A DNA stretch of 14,177 bases from Allomyces macrogynus ATCC 38327 (GCA_000151295.1 GG745378.1:275224-289400), one strand, 5' to 3'; numbered from the stretch's first letter, positions 1-8,802 are shown. Notes: a model not told the origin generated them from the sequence alone. A program made the numbers and translations.

Positions 1-747
1 CTACGCGAAGCGACGCAATACCGGGCCGGGACGTCGCTGCAGCGGCGGTCGTCGTCGCCGACAATTCGGCTGGGATCGTCAACGCGGGCGTCGTGCGGCT
101 CGGCACTTCCACGACCTGCTCGGCGACAGGCTTGGGTGACGCCGGCACGAGCACGGGCAAGTCATCGAGCCCGGGGGACCCGGCCTTACTCGCCGCGGCA
201 CTAGAGGTCGCGCCAAACTGCGCGGTCCCGAGCCCGAGCTCGTCGAGGAACAGACCCGACAGCGCAAACTGCGGGTCCATGCCGAGGCCAAACGCGAGGG
301 CGAGCTCGTCATTCGACGCGCCCTGGTCAGCCTTGATCGCCCATTCGGCGTCGGTGCTGGCGAGCGGGAACTTGGCGGCGGCAGCCGGCGTGGTCGTGTC
401 GGCGGGCGCGAGCTGCAGGTTGGCGGCGAGCCAGGCGTCGATGGCGGTGTGGTCGATGAATGCAGGCGCGGCCGCGGGCGCGGGTGCCGGGGCCGCGGCG
501 CCGGCTGAAGTGGTTAGGGGAATGGCAGGCGGGTTGCGAGATCAGTCCCATGGTTCATAGTTCGAATTTAGCGCACAACGGTGAAGGCGCAGTCACACGC
601 CACGTGCGCAACCGGAAATTGCGCGCGCCGCTGCTGCCGTCACCTCATCGCCCCCAACCTCGCCTCAACCGCGCGACGATCGCCAAGAAAAGAAGCAGGC
701 GTACCGTGGTGGCGGTGGTGGTGGTGGTCAAACGTGGGGAACGTCAT
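1..747 (-). CDS. Unidentified Ala/Pro-rich protein, N-terminal part (two exons, runs off left edge)
   Basis: I do not recognise this protein. The model has exon 1 at 747..705, an intron at 704..505, and exon 2 from 504 to the window edge. Exon 2 is open in one frame (FIDHTAIDAWLAANLQL...), but an in-frame TGA with no ATG lies upstream, so a 5' exon is needed. The acceptor is well formed: CCCCTAACCACTTCAG contains a CTAAC branch site. An ATG at 747 opens a 14-codon exon (MTFPTFDH then a His run) that ends at a GTACGC donor and joins exon 2 in phase 1. About 182 residues are visible. After an Ala/Pro linker comes a patch mixing acidic and bulky hydrophobic residues (roughly FGLGMDPQFALSGLFLDELG), which could be an activation domain, then Ser/Thr/Ala-rich sequence. 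No catalytic motif or membrane segment is visible. A transcription regulator is possible, but that is a guess. The His codons form a GTG-type microsatellite on the plus strand. Confidence 0.5.
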
Positions 748-1847
748 TATCGTGGTGGATGTGGTGGGGTTCGTTGGGGTCGGGATTCAATGGGTCCTTC
801 GGGGATGCTGTTGGCGTTGACGACGACGGAGCGGGCGGGGACAGCGGCAGGCGGGAGCAGAGCGAGCGGCCATGGTGCACTTGTAGCAGGAGGGAGGGAG
901 ACGGCCAGACAGGACAGGTAGGGCCAGGGCAGAGCGACAGGAGCTGTAGCTGACAGGTAACCGGCGACGAGCTGGATTCAAAAAGCCATCGTGACGGGCG
1001 CCGCGACCAAAACTGGCTCGGGGCGCGAGGGATCAGGTCGATGAACAGTGCACTCGGGCAAGGGCCGGACGTCGCAATCTCGGTGGAGTCGAGCGCGATC
1101 CGACACAAAGGATGGGGTTGCGGTGGTGGGCGCGGAGGAGCGAGCTTGGGAGGCACGGTCCGAGCTTGGGGAGCGGTGGAGAGGAGGGAGCTGGTGGGAG
1201 CGAGAGCGCGGGAGGGGGGCGCGCTGCTTTTATACCGCGGGCGACGGGGAGGGCGACCGTGAGCAGCAGGGACGAGGGCTGGAGGAGCGCGCGTGCTTTC
1301 ACAGATCATCGTGCATCGTCGTCCCCAACGTTGGGCGGCCGCCCTCACCGCCATCACGACGGCCGTGACCCCTGTTGGCCCGAGCCGAACCGCGCCGGAT
1401 CGCGGAGGTTCGAGAAATGACCGAAGAGGCTTGCATGTCTAGCCAGAAACTTGGTCGCGTGCGATTTGCGGTGATTGGGTGTCGGCAAGAAAGTCAGCCT
1501 CAAAAGCGCCATGGAGCGCCATGCGGGCAACTTCAGCGCTTTGCGCTTGGCATCGTGGGCAACGTTGTCCCCACCTTTGAAAAAATCCGGCGCCTGATCG
1601 CAATTTCCCAGTCCAAAACGCAACGCCGCTGACGCCGACCAAGCACGGAAACAAACGCCCCCGCCAACCATGATTTGATCAAAGTTCAATCAAATTCGAA
1701 CAGAACGGCCTATCATCGTCTGCCCTTTCCTACCAACTATTTACGTCCGTGCTTGTCAGCTTGCAAGTCCGCTCCACCCCAGCCGACCGGGACGCGCCAT
1801 TCAACCCATGCCCAGTCCCCTCCACTCCCATATGTCGGCATGCGCAA
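748..1847. other. Intergenic region: leader/promoter of the left-edge gene and 3' flank of the deacetylase gene
   Basis: No convincing gene in 1.1 kb. Several open frames cross it (for example minus 1357..728 and 1689..1354), but they give compositionally odd proteins without family resemblance. The part at 1110-1220 is purine-rich on the plus strand, so CT-rich on the minus strand, as in fungal leaders. A TATA-like box sits on the minus strand at 1234..1227. From about 1380 to 1847 the sequence is less GC-rich and probably holds the 3' flank of the deacetylase gene plus upstream promoter sequence. I saw no clear AATAAA. Confidence 0.5.
1227..1234 (-). promoter_or_regulatory. TATA-box-like element
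   Basis: The minus strand reads TATAAAAG, a match to the eukaryotic TATA consensus, inside otherwise very GC-rich DNA. It points toward the left-edge gene. Its distance of about 480 bases from the ATG at 747 would mean a long leader, or a leader intron. Confidence 0.4.
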
Positions 1848-4058
1848 TCACAGAGCCCCGACCACGACAGCGAGCACCACGGACACGACCGCCGCGAATA
1901 CGACCACCGTCATGCCGCGCACCGTCTCCACCGCACGCGCGGCCGCGTTGCCCGTCGTAATCGAATCCTTGTTCGACTTGCCCACCGAGTCGGTCCCGCC
2001 CGTACTGGCCGAATTGAGGGTCTCACCCGTCCCCGCCAAGTTGGTCCCCGCCAAGTTGGTCCCCGTCGTCGCCTGGGACCCCGTCGTCGCCTGGGACCCC
2101 GTCGTCCCCACCTTGGTCGTCGACGACCCCGTCGTCGCGTCGGGCGCCGGATCGTATGCGCACCGCACATATTTCCCATCTGCCGCGACCGTCTTCGAGA
2201 CCGAGCACGACCCGAGCGCGTCGCGGCACCACCCGGCGCCGTCGATCGTGCCGGTACACATGCACAGACACTTAGACTCGTCCCAGACGCCGTTTGCGCA
2301 CGTACCCGTCGGCACCATGCACTTGCCCGTACCCGGATCCGTCAGCGGCGGGACCGGCTCCGTCGCAGACGGCACACGCACGGGACACCCGGCTGCGCAG
2401 GTTCCGAACACGGCGTCTGGGAAATTGCACGTGCGCAGGACGCCGTCGTCAGCGACGCCGTTGCCGTCGTTGTCGACTCCGTCACACACTTCGGCGCCGC
2501 GCGCGTTCAGGCCCGGGCACGTCAACCCGGCGGAAGTGGACGAGGTAATGGGCTGCGGGTTGCGCAGCCACGCGAGCATTTGCGCGTTCGACACGACATA
2601 GACGTTGCCGCGTTGCCGCACCTTGTCGATGAACGCTCGCACCGTGTCGCTGCGCGTCGGGTCGCCGAGCAGCCACCCGGCGTGCAGGTAGAGGCCAAAC
2701 GGCGCGCGCGAGCCGTTGTAGTGCAGGTCGAAACTGCGTTCGAGCAGCTCGGTCAGGCTCGCGCCAGACAGCGGCGGGTCCATGACGGCATAATCGTTGC
2801 CGTCGGGCGTGACGAGCGAGTACATGGGCAGTTCCCAGACGCCGGGCGCTGACCACATGGAGGGCGTGCCGTCGGGCTTGGGGATCGCCTCGGTGCAGTC
2901 GCCGACGGCACAGGTCACGGGCAGGCCAGCGTCGAGCGTGAACGGCCAGAGTGTCTTGTCGGCGACGGGCGTGACGGTCATCGACGAGTCGTAGCCGAAG
3001 TTGAGCGCGCGGATCGTGTCGATGGCGGTGGTCGTGATGTTCAAGTACGGCGCGCGGAACCCTTGGATCGCGTTACGCGGGATCATGCTGAGCGCGCCCA
3101 AGCTCGCAGCGAGGTTGGAAATCTCGGCCTTGGTCGACGGCACGACGTGCGAGAAGGTATGGTCGGCAATCTCGTGGCCGGCCGCATAGAGCGTCTGCAC
3201 GGCGTGCCAGTCCGTATACTGCGCCGATACGTAGTAGGTCCCCTTGGCCTCGCACCCGTCCGGGTTTTTGATCCCCTGCAGCAACTGCGTCGTGGGCCCG
3301 TAGGTCACGGCGTTCACGGCATCGTCAAACGTGATCGTGATAAACTGCGGCACTTGGGACGGATCGAGCCCGGCGGGAGGCCGGTTTTGCGCGCACTGGC
3401 ACGACGGCAGCTTGCACGTTGTCGTATCGCACGTGTACCATGGCACAACCTCGCGCGTCGAGTAGTAGGCCGCGTAGTTGATCTGCCGCCGTTCGCGCGC
3501 GTTCTCGGGCTCAATCGGGAACGCCGCGGTCCGCGACGCGCCGTGACCGACCCCGCACCCGGCCGCGTGCTCGTCGGCGGCCGCGCGGAGCTTGGCGAGG
3601 TACTCGGCGGCAACACCCGCATCGAGTCCGGCCAGGACCGCCGCCGACGGATCAGTCGCGGCTGTGGGGTTACGCACAGGCACGGCGGCGCGGCGCGAGT
3701 GCGCGTCGTGCGTGATCGACCCCGTCGGGTCGGCCACATCAAACACGTGCAGGCCAATTGCCACGGCAATCGCGAGCACCGTCAGGATCGTGAGAACCGG
3801 CGGCGGGGTCATGGCGCTCGACGAGGAGCGCGCGGGCGTCACGCGAGCGGATCCGGTCGCCGTGGGGCCGGACTTGGTCGTGCCTGCGGCAGAAGACTTG
3901 GCGGCAGGAGCAGCGTCACGCGCTTCGGCGACAGCACGCGGGAGTGAGGTCGCCTCGATGGTGCTCGCGCGCGACCGTGCGGGCGAGGCTGCGGCACTGC
4001 TGCTCGATCCGCCCGCGTCGGAGCTGGATCTTGTCTTGCGCGTGCGTCTGCCGGGCAT
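1848..4058 (-). CDS. Animal-type chitin/polysaccharide deacetylase (CE4), membrane- or wall-anchored
   Basis: Hydrolyses N-acetyl groups of chitin or a related polysaccharide at the cell surface. 736 residues, no intron, if started at the ATG at 4058; the frame stays open upstream to an ATG at 4442, but that extension looks like leader. Order: Ser/Arg-rich N-terminus; hydrophobic segment about 88-106; Cys-rich linker (CKLPSCQC); CE4 domain about 235-500 with TFDD (243-246; D245 base, D246 metal), HTFSH (H300, H304), RAPY (335-338) and LYLHAGW (H459). The wording (VPQFITITFDDA, NPDGC, RAPFGLYLHAGW, VYVVSNAQMLAWLRNP) resembles arthropod chitin deacetylases more than typical fungal CDA. After it come CDGVDNDGNGVADDG (525-539), similar to MopE/TSP3-type Ca-binding loops, Cys-rich sequence, a Ser/Thr/Gly stalk with tandem repeats, and a hydrophobic C-terminus (about 716-736) like a GPI signal. 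An internal ATG at 3812 would turn segment 88-106 into a signal peptide or N-terminal anchor. Chitin as the substrate is inferred. Confidence 0.88.
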   Translation of the reverse strand: MPGRRTRKTRSSSDAGGSSSSAAASPARSRASTIEATSLPRAVAEARDAAPAAKSSAAGTTKSGPTATGSARVTPARSSSSAMTPPPVLTILTVLAIAVAIGLHVFDVADPTGSITHDAHSRRAAVPVRNPTAATDPSAAVLAGLDAGVAAEYLAKLRAAADEHAAGCGVGHGASRTAAFPIEPENARERRQINYAAYYSTREVVPWYTCDTTTCKLPSCQCAQNRPPAGLDPSQVPQFITITFDDAVNAVTYGPTTQLLQGIKNPDGCEAKGTYYVSAQYTDWHAVQTLYAAGHEIADHTFSHVVPSTKAEISNLAASLGALSMIPRNAIQGFRAPYLNITTTAIDTIRALNFGYDSSMTVTPVADKTLWPFTLDAGLPVTCAVGDCTEAIPKPDGTPSMWSAPGVWELPMYSLVTPDGNDYAVMDPPLSGASLTELLERSFDLHYNGSRAPFGLYLHAGWLLGDPTRSDTVRAFIDKVRQRGNVYVVSNAQMLAWLRNPQPITSSTSAGLTCPGLNARGAEVCDGVDNDGNGVADDGVLRTCNFPDAVFGTCAAGCPVRVPSATEPVPPLTDPGTGKCMVPTGTCANGVWDESKCLCMCTGTIDGAGWCRDALGSCSVSKTVAADGKYVRCAYDPAPDATTGSSTTKVGTTGSQATTGSQATTGTNLAGTNLAGTGETLNSASTGGTDSVGKSNKDSITTGNAAARAVETVRGMTVVVFAAVVSVVLAVVVGAL
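2031..2106 (-). repeat. In-frame tandem duplications in the deacetylase stalk
   Basis: Two different direct repeats lie side by side: a 15-base unit twice (2031-2045, 2046-2060) and an 18-base unit twice (2061-2078, 2079-2096), followed by a partial third copy. Unit lengths are multiples of three. They encode repeats of NLAGT and TTGSQA in the Ser/Thr-rich stalk before the C-terminal hydrophobic tail. Copies are identical at DNA level, so expansion is recent or continuing. Confidence 0.9.
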
Positions 4059-4560
4059 CCTGTGTGGGTGTTGCTGAGAGGGAAGATCAGGCGCGCGTCG
4101 AGGTGAACGGGTACAGGAAATCGGCACGAACCCTCGAGCCAACTGTCGGATCAGGTCAGAGGTTATGGTTCGAAACGGCCGTTTGGGGGCTTGATCAGCG
4201 TCGTGGAGGGGTTGCGAGGTCGGATCGTGACGATTGGCGCGTGGTCGCGAGGGGACACGAACTGAATGAGAGGAGAGAGGGCAGCAGCGGCAGGGCGCAC
4301 GACGTAGTGGACTATCGACCTCAGTGCCCAACGACCGGCCACAGGTCCGTTCGCGCGGCTTCGCATGGTTCGCGTGCGTGCGGGAAAGGCAAGCCGTGCC
4401 GAGCCATGGAGGAGGATCAGGAAGAAAAGAGGAGGGAGACATTTTGCTCTGGGAACGCGGTCACATGCAAACTAATGAAATGCGCAAATCACCCGATGTC
4501 TCGCGGCATCAAATCCATCCATCGCAGCGCGTTAGCTCGTTTCCCTGCCTTCGTGCCATG

Positions 4561-4592
4561 CCATCCTGCCATCCTGCCATCCTGCCATCCTG
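4561..4592. repeat. Minisatellite, 4 x 8-base unit CCATCCTG
   Basis: Four perfect head-to-tail copies, preceded by a near copy (gtgccatg). The unit is not a multiple of three and the region shows no coding sign, which fits noncoding DNA. Confidence 0.95.
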
Positions 4593-4880
4593 GGCCGATG
4601 CAGCACTGAAACTCGACTTCTGCCCGCACCCTCGCTCCCACGTGTCGGTCGGGGCCAAGTTTTGGCCACCAACCGCGTCACGATGGTCACGGTTTCCGGC
4701 GCTGGCCGATGATGAGGCCGGGATTGTGACCTGTCCGCCTGCCCCACCATGGGCGACCATGCGAGCGGGAGAGGGAATCCTGCGCGCGCCCTGGCACCGC
4801 CCGCCCCACCCCGCCATGACCACGCCCATGACCACGCTCAAAACGCGTCGCGACGCGTCGTGTCGCGCTCGTTGCGCCAC

Positions 4881-4910
4881 ACCACCACCACCACCACCAC
4901 CACCACCACC
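4881..4910. repeat. Trinucleotide microsatellite (ACC)10
   Basis: Ten perfect ACC units, reading as GGT on the minus strand. The tract lies downstream of the MED30-like gene and is probably noncoding. A related interrupted tract at about 706-727 codes for His in the left-edge gene. Confidence 0.95.
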
Positions 4911-5220
4911 ATCACTGCCACGTCGGCAAGGAGTGGGCGCGCGCGCGAGAGAGAAAGAGAGCACCAAGGAATCGCCGAGGCAGTCATGATTACCGACGTA
5001 TACCACACAAAAATGAAAAGAACCGAGGGCGAGGCGCCGACCGGCAGCGCACGCGCGCGGCGCACCTGCTTGGACAACAGATGATGGATGGGGCACCGAG
5101 GACAGACGAGAACAAGAAAGAGAAAGAGAGCGCGCGAGAGAGAGAGAACGAGGTCGCGCGCCGTCCGACACGGCGCGCAGCAAATACCAGCGAGCAACGA
5201 GAAATGGACGCGACGCGCGC

Positions 5221-5846
5221 TCAGAGCGCCGTGGGCGCAACGGCGACGCCCGCCGACGCGACGAGAACGTGCAGCATTTCGCGGAAGGCCATGATCTCGG
5301 CGTGAAGCGTGCGCACCTTTTCCGAGTTGGAGGTCCAGGTCTAGCGAACGGGCGGAGCAGCAGAGAATGGTGAGCACGACTGAACTGCGCCCGAGCATGT
5401 TCCAAAGAAAGCGGGACACGTACTTGACGCAGCTGCGAGAGCTCGGCGCCCCTGGCGTCGTCGACCACGTCCATGGACGCGCCATCCCCCCGGTGGTCGA
5501 GCACGTTGCAGAGCGAGACGAGGCGCGCGGCCCTTTCGCGGCACGTCGTGCGAAGCGAGCGCAGCGAGTCACGCGCGAGCACAACGGCCGGGTCAGACGC
5601 GGTGGCGGTGCGCAGTGACTGCACGACGAGCCGGATTTCGTTGACGAGGTTGAGCGTGGATTGGAGGTGCGTGAGGCCTTCGGTGGCGGGATCGGCGGGC
5701 GGGTCGGCGCGGTTTGCGGGTGCAGGTGCGGGTGCCGGTGTGCGAGCAGCGTCGGGGCGGGCAGCAGGCGGCGCGGCGGTCGAGGTCGTCGAGGAGGAGG
5801 CAGTCGCATGGGCCGCGGCGGCGAAGAAGGCGGTGGTGGCCGACAT
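5221..5846 (-). CDS. Small helical protein, possible Mediator subunit 30 (two exons)
   Basis: Exon 1 is 5846..5424, the intron 5423..5341 (83 nt, GTACGT donor, CGCTAG acceptor, phase 0), and exon 2 5340..5221, giving 180 residues. The ATG has a good context (AACCATGTC). Residues 1-57 are low-complexity Ala/Pro/Ser/Thr. Two helices follow: about 58-83 (LQSTLNLVNEIRLVVQSL) and 90-118 (LRSLRTTCRERAARLVSLC). After an acidic loop, a third helix spans the splice junction (about 134-170, NSEKVRTLHAEIMAFREML). The length and order (disordered N-terminus, short helix, second helix ending near a Cys, loop, long C-terminal helix) resemble metazoan MED30 (178 aa), a Mediator head-associated subunit for RNA polymerase II. 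Residue identity is low and the match is by eye, so another small coiled-coil subunit is possible. It shares a divergent promoter region with the plus-strand gene at 6291. The splice model is firmer than the name. Confidence 0.6.
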
Positions 5847-6290
5847 GGTTGACGGTGGGTGGTGAAGATGTGCCGACGTTGTGACTGTGGGTGTGTCTTC
5901 GCTTTTGAGCGCGAGCGCGAAGGAGCGCAGGCCGAACGCACCCGGCCGCTCGATCATGACGGGCGGTTCCCCGGCTGGCGTGCGGTGGAGGTGCGGTAGG
6001 CCGATCACATGGGACGTGCATGGCGTGGCGCAGTCACGACCGGCCGGCTCGCTGCTGCTGAAAAGAAAGCGATGGGTCCCGCGTCGCGCGTCGGCACTTG
6101 TTCATCCACCCCGACCACCATCCAACCGCCATCGGCCTTGAACGTGTCGGCCGTCCCTGCTCTTCAACCTCCTCGACGGCGTCGACCGCGCAGCAACGGC
6201 CGGCCTTTCATGACCGACCGCGACCGGGACTGCCCGCAACCGCACGCTCCGCCATCCTGCACGGCGACGCGCTCGGCCCAACCCATCACC
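5847..6290. promoter_or_regulatory. Divergent intergenic region between the MED30-like and DUF4050 genes
   Basis: About 444 bases separate the two start codons, which face away from each other, so both promoters and leaders should lie here. I saw no TATA box or other motif I can name. The plus frame is open back to an ATG at 6009 with further ATGs at 6072 and 6210, so the right part could be coding if the plus gene starts earlier. Confidence 0.5.
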
Positions 6291-7182
6291 ATGACCACCA
6301 ACGCATCCATCGTGACGACCGCTGCCAAGGCCGACTCGGCGCTCGACCTTGCTGCCGCTGCTGCCAAACCGTCTGCGCCAACATCCGTCGCTGCTGCTGC
6401 CGCACCCGCCGCCGACAACGACCATGCTGCCCTCGACCGCGATAACGACCACGACGCATCATCCGCGCACGATCCGCTCGTTGTCGCCATCACCTCGGCC
6501 GCGCCCCCACCGCCACCACCACCGAGGCCTGCCGCTCCGCCGGACCCGCCATTGACGGGCGTCGCGCACTGGCATGCGCAGCGCGCACGGTGGCTGGCAC
6601 CCCCACCTGCCGACGCGACCCCTGCCCCCACGCCGACTGCTGCACCGCGCCCAAAACCCGTCACGCTCCCCAAGGAAGCCTACCTGTTTGCCTACCACAA
6701 GCTCGTGCACGAGGGCCTGCCGCTCGTCGGCGACCGGCGCCTCCCGCTCCCCGTTCTGCTCGAGCTCATGGTGGACGGGTGGCGAAGCGAAGGTACCCTT
6801 CTCTCGCGGCGGCAAGCGGCTGCTCTTGGACGCACGTGCTGATGGATGATGGCCTGGGGACCCCCTTCTGTTTCGCGGCACGCGCCTAGGCCTGCTCCCG
6901 CCCGCCAACCCGGATACGATGCTTCCCTCGTCCCCAACCTCGTCACAATTCTCCGGGTCGTGCATGGCCCCGCGCCGCAACAACGAGGTCGTGCGCGCGC
7001 CACCGCCATCGTCGGTCCCGGCACGCGCGCTCGATTGGTTATTGCACTTGGGTGCGGTACTGGTGCGCGGGATGGCGACGCTGTCAAGGCCGTTTTCGTT
7101 GAGCCCGCAGGTGATTGTCGGGAGGTCCCGCACGGGACGCGAGGCCGCGGTGCGCAGCGAGTTGGAGGTCGTGGGCATGTGA
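6291..7182 (+). CDS. DUF4050 / Gag1-like clamp domain protein (two exons)
   Basis: Exon 1 is 6291..6792, the intron 6793..6889 (97 nt; GTACCC donor, CGCCTAG acceptor, phase 1) and exon 2 6890..7182, giving 264 residues. I chose the ATG at 6291 for its context (CATCACCATGACC); in-frame ATGs at 6009, 6072 and 6210 would lengthen a low-complexity N-terminus. Residues 1-90 are Ala/Pro/Asp-rich with a poly-Pro run. Then come HWHAQRARWL (93-102) and, after a Pro linker, LPKEAYLFAYHKLVHEGLPL and LPLPVLLELMVDGWRSEG. The GWxxEG end continues across the splice into LLPP, as in fungal DUF4050 proteins, which supports the junction. The family occurs in fungi and is linked in fission yeast to Gag1; biochemical function is unknown to me. 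The last 70 or so residues have weaker codon use and no family match, so the true end may be earlier. The gene converges with GOT1. Confidence 0.55.
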
Positions 7183-7725
7183 CGGCGGGTGGAGAAGGGT
7201 CGGGTGCGTGATGCGGATGCAGTGACGCGCACGCACGCAATTGCGATGTCGGCGCGTATAATTTGTGGTTTCTCGCGGAGATGTCGGCGCGTTTCCGTGC
7301 ATGTGTATGTGGGGCCCAGATCGGATCGGTTTTTTTGCACGCATCTTGGCCGTGCTGTTCGTGATATTTTTTTTCTCTTTCGTGAGCCCAGTAGTGGGCT
7401 CAGGTTGGTGCGCGACCTGCCCGAGTGACGGAGTGAGATGGACAGTGGAGAGCGAGCCTGATCCGCTCACACGCGCAAGCGCCATAACGCGTTTGGATCC
7501 GGCGTGTCGTCGTGTCGGAGAAGTCGTAGAGTCGGAAAATAGATCAGTCGTCTGGGAGCCTCTTGTTGGACCTGACCCATTGCTGGTACTGCAGCAGGAT
7601 CTGCTGCCAACCCGAGTCCACATCCACGACAACACAAAACAACGCCTTGTTCCCGATCGAACAACACGGCGCGCGCGGCGGTCCGCGACACTCCAACACC
7701 AAAACGCAATGACCCTGGCGACAGG
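7183..7725. other. Convergent 3' region between the DUF4050 gene and GOT1
   Basis: Both neighbours end facing this stretch, so it should hold two 3' UTRs and their polyadenylation sites. It is less GC-rich, with T-rich runs near 7330-7380 on the plus strand. A 10-base palindrome-like GAGCCCAGTAGTGGGCTC at 7383-7400 could form a hairpin. No gene is supported; a short minus-strand frame ending at 7544 looks protein-like but has no start or splice site that I can defend. Confidence 0.45.
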
Positions 7726-8553
7726 CTACACGGGGAACCGCGTGCCCGCGAGTCGGTCCACGACCTGTGCGAGAAAGAGGAGAACAACGCCGTGTCAGCC
7801 CAGTGTCCTCGCGACCCGGCACCTACATCCAAGAACCCGTCGCAAACAACCAGAAACACGCACATGCGTCACGCCCGGCGCCGACAAGACGGGCCCAATC
7901 ACAGGCACGCGCCGCAGGAACGCCACGACCACGGGGAAAAAGTCGCTACATCGGCACGGTTCTACGTCAGCATTTCGGTCTCCTCGCACCCGTTCGCGTC
8001 GTGAGGACGTACCCGAACAGGTTGATGAACCCAAACGCCTCGACGACGATCCCAATCACTGGCCACCCGAGAAACACCATCAGGACGCCTGAAAAGAAAC
8101 AAATGCTGCCGCGCAGCTTATTGCGACGCGCAAAGAACGCGACTGTCTTGGTCAGGCCAATGAGCATGGTCACACCGCCAATGAACAGCACCTAGTGCGG
8201 GAACCGGGTCGGGCGCGTCAGATCGGTGCAGCGAGTCGGGGGATGCGACGTGGGTACATGGCGTACGTTGCCAATGGCGAGCAACCCGCCGTCCATGAAC
8301 AAGAGCATCCCGAGGAGCAGGAACAGGGCGCCAAAGCCCGTGAGCCCAGCGCCAATTTCTGCGTTCGAGTGAAAAATCGCAGCGTCGTGAGCTGATATGG
8401 TCGATGCGACTGGCCAGTTCGTGCACGAGACGGTGCGCGTCGCGACTCCATTTACAGCGGTATCGGAAAGCGACCAAACGGCAGTGAACGAGGCAAAAAT
8501 GATCGGTCTTGGTTGATGGTCATACTTTGCGAGTCGGACATCCACGTTGCCAT
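7726..8553 (-). CDS. GOT1: GOT1-family Golgi vesicle transport protein (five exons)
   Basis: A small four-helix membrane protein acting in ER-Golgi transport. Exons: 8553..8526, 8358..8267, 8191..8013, 7945..7864, 7764..7726; introns of 167, 75, 67, 99 and phases 1, 0, 2, 0, with donors GTATGA, GTACGC, GTACGT, GTGCGT and acceptors CGCAG, CACTAG, TGTAG, CACAG. The result is 139 residues; human GOLT1B has 138. Diagnostic stretches fall in order: SDSQKIGAGLTGFG (6-19, K10 built across intron 1), LLAIGN (35-40), IGLTKTVAFF (51-60), NKLRGSICFF (64-73), WPVIGIVVEAFGF (83-95), FFPVVVAFLRRVPVIG (102-117) and VVDRLAG (128-134). Hydrophobic segments lie at about 13-32, 39-59, 71-86 and 87-110. The 28-base first exon is easily missed by gene finders. 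Junctions are supported by gap-free agreement with the family. Nothing appears broken. Confidence 0.93.
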
Positions 8554-8802
8554 GTTCGTTGATGCGTCGAGTGTGTCGAAGATGAATCGCCTTGAATAAC
8601 GAGCGCGCGCTGGCCACGCGATTCAGGCCCACAAAACGACCAAGAGCGTGCAGCTGCAGCAAGTTACGGGGAGCCGCGGGCGTTGGGTGATCGTGAAGCG
8701 TGCTGGCAGCGCATCATGACTGACATGTTCTGCTCCTTCAACAGAATGGCGTGCACAGACAAATAGACCTCTTTAGAAAGCTGGCAGCTCTTTTGCATGT
8801 GC

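Larger units (their letters stand above)
4059..5220. other. Intergenic region: deacetylase 5' flank and 3' flank of the MED30-like gene, rich in simple repeats
   Basis: No gene recognised. Long open frames cross it on both strands (for example plus 4324..4989, minus 6008..4509), but they run over microsatellites and are read-through. Contents include a 4x CCATCCTG repeat, an (ACC)10 tract, and two related blocks in which GCGC alternation runs into GA-rich purine sequence (about 4936-4965 and 5106-5151). The deacetylase promoter should lie just right of 4058; I see no clear TATA box there. Confidence 0.5.

Noticed and set aside
728..1357. 209-codon minus-strand frame upstream of the left-edge gene
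   Set aside because: Pro/Ser/Arg-rich, crosses the TATA-like box and the proposed start exon in another frame; probably leader sequence.
3063..3947. Plus-strand 294-codon Arg/Gly-rich frame
   Set aside because: Antisense shadow of the deacetylase coding region, which carries all CE4 motifs.
4059..4442. N-terminal extension of the deacetylase frame up to the ATG at 4442
   Set aside because: The extra 128 residues are Arg/Pro/Cys-rich with no family resemblance, and would precede an already long cytoplasmic head. More likely 5' leader.
4561..4592. CRISPR-like or satellite array
   Set aside because: The 8-base units are directly adjacent without spacers, in a eukaryotic context; a plain minisatellite.
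4509..6008. 499-codon minus-strand open frame
   Set aside because: Only its MSATTAFF... part is coding. It reads through the intron at 5423..5341 and into the (ACC)10 repeat; splicing gives a coherent 180-aa protein.
7544..7623. Protein-like minus-strand stretch DSGWQQILLQYQQWVRSNK downstream of GOT1
   Set aside because: It looks coding in composition, but has no start codon, no acceptor AG before it, and no family I know. Left as part of the GOT1 3' region.
8061..8091. TTTTCAG motif in GOT1 exon 3 as a splice acceptor
   Set aside because: The reading frame continues through it with conserved GOT1 residues (SICFFSGVLMVF), so it is not used.
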